NCBI GenBank assembly: GCA_035307765.1
Contig: DATGHU010000033.1
Span: 1-56,857, forward strand
Direction of reading: 5' to 3'
Source: a bacterium
GTDB lineage: Bacteria; Sysuimicrobiota; Sysuimicrobiia; Sysuimicrobiales; Segetimicrobiaceae
DNA: 56,857 nucleotides
Numbering within the stretch: the first letter of the stretch is position 1; the number at the start of each line of letters is the position of its first letter. Made by a program: the position numbers and the translations under genes. Positions 36,039 through 42,790 of this stretch are shown piece by piece. The notes beneath the pieces are model-generated. The model saw only the letters and a program-made list of their open reading frames with translations. It was not told the origin of the DNA and made no database searches.

Positions 36039-36982
36039 GTGCGGTGATCCTCCGGCGCCTCCTCGTGCGTCACCAACTTCAAGAACACGTCCTCCATGCT
36101 CATCGCCAACGGACGGAGCTCCAACAGGCCCACCCCCGCCTCAACGATCATCCGGGCGATCGTCTCGCGCAGGTCTTTGCCCAGGGCCGCTTCGACGATA
36201 ACCTCCCCTTTCGCGGCGCCGTGGGTGACGTGCACCACTCCCGGGAGCGCCGCGAGGCGCCCGCTCAGTCCGCCGTCGGGGCGGGCGACCCGCACCAGGG
36301 TCTTCTCCGATCGTCGAAGCCGCGCGGCCAACTGCTCGTAGGTGTCGACGGCCACGATGCTGCCCTGGTTAATGATGATCACCCGATCGCACACCGCGGT
36401 CGCTTCGGGGAGGATGTGGGTGCTGAGAATGATGGTGTGGTTCCCGCGCAGGCCTTTGATGACGTTTCGAATCTCAACGATCTGGCGCGGATCCATCGCC
36501 GACGTCGGCTCGTCGAGGATCAGCACGTCGGGGTCGTGCACGATCGCGTGGGCCAGTCCTACCCGCTGGCGGTACCCTCGGGAGAGGTTGCGGAGCAGCC
36601 GATCGGCGACCTCGGCGACCGCGCAGAGCGAGATCGCCCGGTCCACGGCCGCGTCGACCCGGCGCCGCTCCACCCCCTTCAGCCTGGCCACGAACCGCAG
36701 GTACTCACGGGTGGTCAGGTCGTCGTAGAGAGGCACGGTCTCGGGCAGGTACCCCAAATGCCGCTTGGCCTCGAGGGGTTTTTGCACCACGTCAAATCCC
36801 GCCACGGTCGCCCGCCCCGCGGTGGGGGCGAGGAACCCGGTGAGAATCCGCATCGTCGTGGTCTTCCCCGCTCCGTTCGGTCCCAGGAATCCAAGGATCT
36901 CGCCTGGCTTCGCCTGGAACGACACGTCTCGAATCGCCCAGCGCTCGCCGTAGTTGCGGGACAATGAGTCGGCCTGGATCAC
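36035..36982 (-). CDS. ABC transporter ATP-binding protein, GldA-like
   Basis: A 315-residue ATPase: Walker A GPNGAGKTTT (about 34-43), Q-loop region YLPETVPLYDDLT, signature LSRGYRQR (a variant of LSGGQ), Walker B VLILDEPTSAMDP and the H-loop STHILPE. The C-terminal 80 residues are the regulatory domain seen in Nat/Gld-type ATPases. GTG 36982 is chosen because GGGAG lies at proper distance; the frame opens further to 37024 without support. First gene of the four-gene exporter operon. Confidence 0.93.
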   Translation of the reverse strand: MIQADSLSRNYGERWAIRDVSFQAKPGEILGFLGPNGAGKTTTMRILTGFLAPTAGRATVAGFDVVQKPLEAKRHLGYLPETVPLYDDLTTREYLRFVARLKGVERRRVDAAVDRAISLCAVAEVADRLLRNLSRGYRQRVGLAHAIVHDPDVLILDEPTSAMDPRQIVEIRNVIKGLRGNHTIILSTHILPEATAVCDRVIIINQGSIVAVDTYEQLAARLRRSEKTLVRVARPDGGLSGRLAALPGVVHVTHGAAKGEVIVEAALGKDLRETIARMIVEAGVGLLELRPLAMSMEDVFLKLVTHEEAPEDHRT

Positions 36983-37149
36983 GATCCTGACTCCCTTTCG
37001 CGCGGCCTGAAATGCCCCGGCCAAACCGCGATCGGATCGCAGGAATGCCAGGGAGGAGGCCGCAAGCGAACAGCCTCTATCCTAATCTGGAGTGCCGGAT
37101 GTTTGCAAGGGGGGAGAGGAGCTGCGTTCCGACCTGCGAATGCTTCTCC

Positions 37150-38766
37150 ATGCGCATGCCGATGCAATTCGGAAGCATCCTGGTCGTGGCCCTCCTCGTG
37201 GTCGACCTCGCGACGGCCGCGACGCCGGTGGCGGCGGCCCGCCACACCCCTCCCCGTCTTGCGTTGTGGATGGAGCCCGGGGCCAATCTTCGAATCCTCA
37301 CGACCGTCGACGGTGTGGAGCGTACCCTCGATCGCGCGCGTGCCGCTGGGGTCGATGTGGTCATCCCCGAGGCCAAGAACGCCTGGGGATACGTCACCTA
37401 TCCCAGCGCGTTCGCGCCCACCATCGATACGTCGCCAATCCCCCATTCGGCCCCCCCGGCCTACCCGCCGCCGACGGAGTGGTATCCGCACGGCTACGAT
37501 ATGTTGGGTACGATCGTTCGAGAAGCTCACGCGCGCGGGATGCGCGTCGACGCCGCGGTGAACACCTTTGGCGAAGGCTACTCACCGCTCGGCGTGGGGC
37601 CTGCCTTTGCGCACCCGGAGTGGCAGGCCACCGCGTACCTCGGCACGCGATCGATTCTGGCGCCCGATGGAACATCCTACGTACTCGCCGGAGTAGATGT
37701 TCCCCGGGAGGCGAACGCGCTCGTGCTCTACACCCCCGCCTCCGGCCCCTCCGCCCCTTCCTCCCGCTGGGGAGTCGAGGTGGCGGTAGAGGGGGGACAC
37801 GTCACCGATGCGCGAGACCGCGCGGCGGGCGCCGCCGATCCCGGCCCCACCCCCATCCCACGCCACGGGTACGTGCTCTCCGCGCACGGCGACGCGGCAC
37901 GCTGGCTGGCGCGCGCCCTTCCCGTGGGGGCCGCGGTCACCCTGGGCCCGGCGGAGGTCCGGATGGTGCCGTCCGCGGCGCACAGTATTTTCGCGTTCGC
38001 CAACCCGGCCGATCCGCGGGTCTACGGGTACGAGCTCGCGGTGATCTATGAACTGGTGACCCGGTACGACCTGGACGGCATCATCCTGGACCGAACAAGG
38101 TACCAGGACATCACCGAGGACTTCTCCCCCCTCAGCCGGGCGCGCTTCGAGGCGTTCGTGGGGCACCCCGTGGCACACTGGCCGCAAGACATCTACGCGT
38201 ATGAGGCGAGCGGGTACTGGGTCAAGCGCGTGCCCGGCCGGCTGTACCGGCAATGGCTGGGGTACCGTGCGCACTCGATCCTGACGTTTACACGCGCCGT
38301 GACCGGGATGGTCCACTCGCTGAAACCGCAGATGGCGGTCGGGATGTATGTCGGCGCCTGGTATCCCGTGTACTACGAAGAAGGGGTCAACTGGGCCAGT
38401 CCGGAGGTGCACCCCCCCTACCCCTGGATCGGCCCGGAGTGGGTGCGGTCCGGCCTGGCACCCCTCCTCGACTACCTCATGATCGGCCTCTATTACCGCC
38501 CGATCACCGTGTGGGACGCACGCGCGCAGCACGCCAACCCCGAAACCAGCATCGAGGGAGGGGCGTGGCTCGCAACCTCGCTGGTCCAGGGAGCCACCCC
38601 CGTTGTCGGTTCACTCCTGGTCTCCCTGTACGACGGGGCACCCAATCGGCTGGCGCGGGCGGTGCGGACGTCGCAAGTCTGGACCCGGGGGACGATGCTC
38701 TTCGACCTCGTCTATCTGAACGAGGACGATCTGTGGCCGGGTGTTCCCAGCGCGGACGCGCCATAA
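37150..38766 (+). CDS. Exported GHL10/DUF187-type glycosyl hydrolase-like protein
   Basis: About 538 residues with a signal peptide (QFGSILVVALLVVDLATAA). The catalytic-type (beta/alpha)8 barrel is recognised by WMEPGANLRI, GVDVVIPEAKNAWGYVTYPS, YDMLGTIVREAHARGMRVDAAVNTF, YDLDGIILDRTRY and YLMIGLYY. Family 10-like hydrolases of this type are thought to act on surface or biofilm polysaccharides. A Pro/Ser insert at about 190-230 interrupts the barrel. ATG 37150 suits the signal peptide; ATG 37099 has a better ribosome site (GGAG) but gives a 17-residue longer leader. Confidence 0.85.
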   Translation: MRMPMQFGSILVVALLVVDLATAATPVAAARHTPPRLALWMEPGANLRILTTVDGVERTLDRARAAGVDVVIPEAKNAWGYVTYPSAFAPTIDTSPIPHSAPPAYPPPTEWYPHGYDMLGTIVREAHARGMRVDAAVNTFGEGYSPLGVGPAFAHPEWQATAYLGTRSILAPDGTSYVLAGVDVPREANALVLYTPASGPSAPSSRWGVEVAVEGGHVTDARDRAAGAADPGPTPIPRHGYVLSAHGDAARWLARALPVGAAVTLGPAEVRMVPSAAHSIFAFANPADPRVYGYELAVIYELVTRYDLDGIILDRTRYQDITEDFSPLSRARFEAFVGHPVAHWPQDIYAYEASGYWVKRVPGRLYRQWLGYRAHSILTFTRAVTGMVHSLKPQMAVGMYVGAWYPVYYEEGVNWASPEVHPPYPWIGPEWVRSGLAPLLDYLMIGLYYRPITVWDARAQHANPETSIEGGAWLATSLVQGATPVVGSLLVSLYDGAPNRLARAVRTSQVWTRGTMLFDLVYLNEDDLWPGVPSADAP

Positions 38767-38771
38767 TCGGA

Positions 38772-38800
38772 AGGGGCCCCTCGGCGTGCGAGAGGCCCCT
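38772..38800 (+). terminator. Terminator hairpin of the GHL10 gene
   Basis: AGGGGCC-C-CTCG (38772-38783) pairs with CGAG-A-GGCCCCT (38789-38800) around a GCGTG-type loop, 6 bases after the stop codon. No T-run follows. Confidence 0.5.
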
Positions 38801-38946
38801 CCGCGTCCACGTGCGTTTCCGATCGATCGTTTCTTACGCGCTTCCTAAGGATCTGCGAGCAGAGAAAGCGCTGGTCTGCCCTCCAGCCGTACCGTCGACG
38901 TCCAGCTGAGCCGCAGCGTGGGCGACGGCCGGTGTAGGCGAACGCG

Positions 38947-39024
38947 CTACCCGGTCACCACCTCGCTTTGCGAATACTGGCGGCAGATCGGACGGTACAG
39001 CGAGGAGCGTCTACTATGATCCAT
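38947..39024 (-). CDS. Candidate 25-residue peptide with a near-perfect ribosome binding site
   Basis: On the minus strand AAAAGGAGGTGATGCGG stands before ATG 39024 with 8-base spacing, and a 25-codon frame follows (begins MDHSRRSSLYRPIC, ends EVVTG, TAG). It is the strongest ribosome site in this region. The peptide is basic at the start and has no recognisable family. The rest of the 365-base gap between the glycosyl hydrolase and the toxin gene shows nothing else. It may be a real small protein, a leader peptide or chance. Confidence 0.3.
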   Translation of the reverse strand: MDHSRRSSLYRPICRQYSQSEVVTG

Positions 39025-39131
39025 CCGCATCACCTCCTTTTGTAACTAACCACAATCATGACGCCCACGCCCCTCTGCGTCAAGGGTTGTTTCGCCGAGC
39101 GGGAACGTGGGCATCTAATCTGCCCCGATGC

Positions 39132-39530
39132 TTATCGCTTCTTCGAGTGCGCCCGCAACCATACGGCGATGCCGTCGCGGGTGGAGGTCCCCCGGGCAAC
39201 GTTCGTGATGAACTCGACCGACTCGTGGGCCGGGGTCAAGCTAAGCCGGTAGCCGGCTCCCTCAATAAAGAGCCTGGCGGCCTCGAGCGCCGTGCGCTTG
39301 TTGCCATCGTGGAAGACCTGGTCTCGGGTCAGCCGGTCCAGATAGAACGCCGCCATGTCCCACACCGACGGTTGGGGGCGCAGGGCGATCCGGGTCTGGA
39401 CGAAGTTTACGAGCGAGTCCAGGCTCGGGGGATAAACCACGTTTTGCTCCCCCGCGAGGTACAGTCCTCCCGTGGCATGGATCATGCGCTGGTTAACCGT
39501 CTTTAGCTGTTCAACCGTAAGGTATTTCAT
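39132..39530 (-). CDS. Doc/Fic-family toxin (death-on-curing type)
   Basis: A 132-residue protein of the Fic fold. Doc-type toxins phosphorylate elongation factor Tu and stop translation. The central motif is QVFHDGNKRTA (71-81), with the NKR triad of Doc. The residue two before Phe, usually the catalytic His (H-x-F-x-D/N-G/A-N-K-R), is Gln71 here. SVWDMAAFYLDRLTRD and LFIEGAGYRLSLT are other Doc-like segments. ATG 39530 overlaps the stop of the upstream small gene as ATGA, as in toxin-antitoxin operons. The His-to-Gln change may mean altered chemistry or an inactive toxin. Confidence 0.85.
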   Translation of the reverse strand: MKYLTVEQLKTVNQRMIHATGGLYLAGEQNVVYPPSLDSLVNFVQTRIALRPQPSVWDMAAFYLDRLTRDQVFHDGNKRTALEAARLFIEGAGYRLSLTPAHESVEFITNVARGTSTRDGIAVWLRAHSKKR

Positions 39531-39811
39531 CGTTTCGCCAACGCCTCCCAGACCGTTCGGTAGTCTCGAAGGCTGCGCTCTAAGCTACCGGTGAACACTC
39601 GTTCGCTCAGGGACTCAGGGGCGGGCAACGGCCTTGATCGGCGGGCTCCTGTGGACCGCGATCGTACCACTTTGATTCGGGTCCTCGGCGACGGGCGATT
39701 TCTGACAATCCGCCGCCGTCTGGCGCCGGATTTGTCCCGGGAGGCCGAAGATTTGGGCCGACGCGGCGAACTAGGCCGCCGCACGCGCGATTTTGTGGAT
39801 GCACCTGGCAT
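39527..39811 (-). CDS. Putative antitoxin partner of the Doc-like toxin: basic N-terminus, short helical C-terminus
   Basis: A 94-residue protein, first gene of the pair. ATG 39811 follows GAGGGAG at 7 bases, and a promoter lies just upstream. Residues 1-60 are extremely rich in Arg, Ser, Lys and Pro (for example KSRVRRPSSPRRPKS) and probably disordered or DNA-binding; residues 65-94 (ESLSERVFTGSLERSLRDYR) look helical, as would fit a toxin-binding tail. I recognise no Phd, AbrB or RHH domain, so antitoxin function rests on position, overlap with the toxin and the autoregulation-like promoter. The longer frame to 39859 is rejected in favour of this start. Confidence 0.6.
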   Translation of the reverse strand: MPGASTKSRVRRPSSPRRPKSSASRDKSGARRRRIVRNRPSPRTRIKVVRSRSTGARRSRPLPAPESLSERVFTGSLERSLRDYRTVWEALAKR

Positions 39812-39830
39812 GTATGAACTCCCTCGAATT

Positions 39831-39891
39831 AATCTAGCATGGCTGTATAGTAGGTGCAATCCCCTATGGGGCTACCAGGCCTCTGAGGCCT
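39831..39891 (-). promoter_or_regulatory. Promoter and palindromic operator candidates of the toxin-antitoxin operon
   Basis: Minus strand: -35 TTGCAC (39859-39854), 17-base spacer, -10 TAGATT (39836-39831). Immediately upstream lie two palindromes, CCCCTATGGGG (39861-39871) and AGGCCTC-T-GAGGCCT (39877-39891). Palindromes beside the promoter are typical of antitoxin autoregulation. Confidence 0.6.
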
Positions 39892-40118
39892 CTAGACAGC
39901 GCACCAGCAGATGACTGAAAGCGAGGAATGGCAATATATGGAGCCAGGATGAGTACTGATGGAAAATCGTGGGATATATCTGATATTCAGCCGAATTTGG
40001 TCAAAAATCAAACAGCGCCAAAGAACGAAAGCCTGGTTAACACCGAGGACACCGGAGAGGCGCTTCCGGTGTCCTCAATCGCCACGAATGGGATGAACGG
40101 GTTGAATGTAGGGTGGAG
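39892..40118. other. AT-richer gap with no confident gene
   Basis: This stretch is clearly lower in GC than its surroundings. A 57-codon plus-strand frame from ATG 39949 (MSTDGKSWDISDIQ) ends at 40122, but it runs through the perfect hairpin at 40045-40076 and into the cold-shock stop. I treat it as probably non-coding, possibly imported DNA with the toxin locus. Confidence 0.4.
40045..40076 (-). terminator. Perfect 12-bp hairpin after the cold-shock gene
   Basis: GAGGACACCGGA and TCCGGTGTCCTC are exactly complementary around an 8-base loop. It lies 43 bases after the cold-shock stop codon on the minus strand. No clear T-run follows, so termination is likely but not certain. Confidence 0.55.
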
Positions 40119-40322
40119 TTAACCGACGACTCGGACGTTTTGGGCCTGCGGCCCCTTTTGCCCCTGGGTAATCTCAAACTCGACGATCTGGCCCTCCTCC
40201 AGGTTGCGGAAGCCCTCCCCGGCGATCCCGGTGTAGTGAACGAACACGTCCTTTCCTTCCTCTGGCGTAATAAATCCATAACCTTTCTCTCGATTAAACC
40301 ATTTCACAGTACCCTTTGGCAT
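40119..40322 (-). CDS. Cold-shock protein (CspA family)
   Basis: A 67-residue single OB-fold nucleic-acid chaperone. RNP1 is KGYGFI and RNP2 VFVHY; the N-terminus [10 protein letters not shown] and C-terminus [11 protein letters not shown] are canonical. GGAGGAA lies before ATG 40322. Single-gene unit with a hairpin downstream. A second csp gene lies at 50260. Confidence 0.97.
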   Translation of the reverse strand: MPKGTVKWFNREKGYGFITPEEGKDVFVHYTGIAGEGFRNLEEGQIVEFEITQGQKGPQAQNVRVVG

Positions 40323-40371
40323 ACGCTCGTTCTTCCTCCCCCGGGGGCCGGTTGCCCTGATTCCGATCCCT

Positions 40372-41508
40372 TTATACCACGGCACCTCCGCGAATCCTGC
40401 CTGCAAAGCCTCCCCCGAGGGACCCCCCCGCTTCCCCGAAGCGCTCCAGCGTGTACCCCCGGAGGTCCTCGGGGAGCGTCTCGCCAACGACCACCGCGGC
40501 CATCGCCTCCCCGATCAACGGACAGAGGGTCACACCGCTGTGAGTTGCGGCCACGAACAAGTTGTCAACACCAGGCACCGCTCCCAGTATGGGCAACCCA
40601 TCGTCCGGAACCGCCCGGATCCCGGCGAAGGCGCGGATGACCCGCGCCGTCCCGAGCGGTGGAAGCAGCCGGACGCCCGCACGCGCGACCTGCCTGATCT
40701 GGTCCAAGGCGGCCTCCCGGCTCATGCCCACCTCTTCCTGGGTGTAACCGAAGAGGACCTCTCCGGTGACCAGTTGCCGGGCGCCGTGTATGGTGTGACG
40801 AAGTAGCGGGGGCAGGGCTTCGCTTACCAGAACGTGACCCCGCACCTGGTGGATGGGGATCGCGACACCGATCTCCCGACCAATCTGCGGGGCCCACGGC
40901 CCCACCGCCAGCACCAAGGAGCGCACCTCGACCTCGCCCCGGGGGCTCTCGAGGAGAAAGCCATTGGCGAGGGCGCGGGTGGAGACATGGCCGCAGTGAT
41001 ACCAGGCGGTGGCCCCGTGGGCACGCGCCGCGGCTGACAACCGCCGCACCAAGAGGAACGGATTCACGCTGCCGTCGAGTGGCGAATAGGTCGCGCCCAG
41101 GATGCCGGGGGAGAGCGCCGGCTCCCGCCGCAGGACCTCGTCGCGCGGAAGCCAGCGCACCTCGATCCCGGCCGCCGTCTGACGATCCACCAGCACCCCG
41201 GCGGTGTGGGCGTCCTCCTCGGTCAGTGCGGGAGCGAGGCCCCCCGTCCGAAGGTACTCAATAGGGCCGATGGCCTCCTGAAGGGACGGAAAGCGCTCCG
41301 CGCTGCGCAAGTTCGCTCGAGCATAGGCGGCGGGCGCCTTCGTGTGAACCCACACCCACGCGGAGGTGGCGGACGACGTTCCTCCTCCCGGCCCTTCGCG
41401 ATCGAGGAGGATGCAGGAAACCTGGCGGCGCGCCAGATGATAGGCGATCGAGCATCCGACGACCCCCGCCCCCAGGATGCCGACGTCGAAGGTCGACGGT
41501 TCAGCCAT
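40372..41508 (-). CDS. FAD-dependent amino-acid dehydrogenase/oxidase, DadA-like beta subunit
   Basis: A 378-residue D-amino acid oxidase-fold flavoprotein. The dinucleotide motif is [15 protein letters not shown] (10-24) and the C-terminal FAD motif is [16 protein letters not shown]. It resembles the catalytic subunit of heteromeric opine oxidase, HcnC and related dehydrogenases. The gene overlaps the upstream BFD-type flavoprotein by 8 bases, the usual pairing for such two-subunit enzymes. Substrate unknown. Confidence 0.9.
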   Translation of the reverse strand: MAEPSTFDVGILGAGVVGCSIAYHLARRQVSCILLDREGPGGGTSSATSAWVWVHTKAPAAYARANLRSAERFPSLQEAIGPIEYLRTGGLAPALTEEDAHTAGVLVDRQTAAGIEVRWLPRDEVLRREPALSPGILGATYSPLDGSVNPFLLVRRLSAAARAHGATAWYHCGHVSTRALANGFLLESPRGEVEVRSLVLAVGPWAPQIGREIGVAIPIHQVRGHVLVSEALPPLLRHTIHGARQLVTGEVLFGYTQEEVGMSREAALDQIRQVARAGVRLLPPLGTARVIRAFAGIRAVPDDGLPILGAVPGVDNLFVAATHSGVTLCPLIGEAMAAVVVGETLPEDLRGYTLERFGEAGGSLGGGFAGRIRGGAVV

Positions 41509-42790
41509 CGACCCCGGGCCGAGCCGCGGCCTCGCCGTCAGGGCCGGCAAGAGCGGACAGGGGAATCGGGCGAACCGGCGGGCGCACCCGAGGTAACGGC
41601 ACTTGCCCGATCGGTACCCCCAGCGCTCCGCTGAGCCACTGCATGACCGGAGGACCGCACCGCCGCCACTGGCACACCCCCATCCCGCAGCGGGTCCACC
41701 GCTTCAACTCGTCGGGCGTCCGGGCGCCGTCGTCCAGCCCGGCCTGCAGCGCCGCCAGCGTCACGCCCTGACACGGACACACCACGGTCTCAGGCGGTCC
41801 CTGCCAGCGCTCGACGACCGCGTCGGGCATTGCGCCGATCACGATCGATTCCCGCGCCCTTGCGCACAGGGACGCCGACATCGCCCGGAGCTGACCCCAG
41901 GATTCTTCGATCTTCGCCTCGGGATCGGGAAGGAGATGGAGCCCGCGGAGGGCGGACCGCGCGGCGAGCCGCCCCGACTCCGCCGCCGCGCGCGGCGTGT
42001 CCACGCCTCCGCCGTCCCCGGCGATGTAGATCTCGGAGGTGGGGCCGTGCAGCGCCAGGGTCCGATCATATCGCGGGACGAATCCGCCGAGCCTGGGATG
42101 ATAGACGCACGGGGTCCCCGCGAGCCGGACCAGATCCGTGAGCGGCTCGCGTGGAGATTCCACGCACAGCAGCCGGCACTCGTGCTCGGTCCCGTCCGCG
42201 AGCACCACCCGGTCCAGCGCTTCCTCCCCTCTCGCCCCGGCGACGGGGCCGGGAATAACGGGAATCTCCTGAGGAAGTCCCTTCGGGCGCTCTGCGCTCA
42301 CCATCAGGACCTGGGTCCCTCGCTCGGACATTCGCGTCGCGAGCGTGGCCGCGTCGGCTCCCCCGACGACCACGGCAGGTCCGGCGGCCGGATCGACCTT
42401 GCCGGCGCGGACCAGTTCCCAACCCCCCTCCAGGGTATGGACCCCCCGCAGCGTCCACCCCGGAAAGGGGACGAGCCACTCGTGGGCTCCGGGGGCCAGG
42501 ACGATCGCGTCGGCGGCGACCTCGCGGGTCCGCCCGGCGCGCAGCACGGCCAGGGAACGGCCGAAGATCCCCCAGACTGTACTCCCCCTCCACACTTCGA
42601 CCGACCGGAGGTCGCGCATCAGTCCCTCGGCGAGCCCCCGCGCGCCGGGGACGATCACCGCGCGTCCGCCGAGCACGGGACGTTCCTCGATCAGGAGCAC
42701 GCGCGCCCCCGCGGCCCGCGCCTCGCCCGCGGCGGCGAGCCCGGCCGGACCGCCGCCCACAACGGCGATTTGGACCCGAATCGGGGTCAC
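41501..42790 (-). CDS. NAD(P)/FAD oxidoreductase with C-terminal BFD-like [2Fe-2S] motif (HcnB/OoxA-like alpha subunit)
   Basis: A 429-residue protein. The FAD motif is AVVGGGPAGLAAAG (9-22), a second nucleotide motif is PAVVVGGADAATLA, and AGDGGGVDTP completes FAD binding. Four cysteines near the C-terminus (CPCQG and RCGMGVC, with another Cys following) match the BFD-like [2Fe-2S] binding region of opine oxidase and hydrogen cyanide synthase alpha subunits. GTG 42790 overlaps the upstream stop as GTGA. Works with the DadA-like protein encoded next. Confidence 0.88.
   Translation of the reverse strand: MTPIRVQIAVVGGGPAGLAAAGEARAAGARVLLIEERPVLGGRAVIVPGARGLAEGLMRDLRSVEVWRGSTVWGIFGRSLAVLRAGRTREVAADAIVLAPGAHEWLVPFPGWTLRGVHTLEGGWELVRAGKVDPAAGPAVVVGGADAATLATRMSERGTQVLMVSAERPKGLPQEIPVIPGPVAGARGEEALDRVVLADGTEHECRLLCVESPREPLTDLVRLAGTPCVYHPRLGGFVPRYDRTLALHGPTSEIYIAGDGGGVDTPRAAAESGRLAARSALRGLHLLPDPEAKIEESWGQLRAMSASLCARARESIVIGAMPDAVVERWQGPPETVVCPCQGVTLAALQAGLDDGARTPDELKRWTRCGMGVCQWRRCGPPVMQWLSGALGVPIGQVPLPRVRPPVRPIPLSALAGPDGEAAARPGVDG

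Noticed and set aside
39928-40122. Short plus-strand frame in the AT-richer gap
   Set aside because: It contains a perfect 12-bp hairpin that reads better as the cold-shock terminator, and overlaps that gene's stop.
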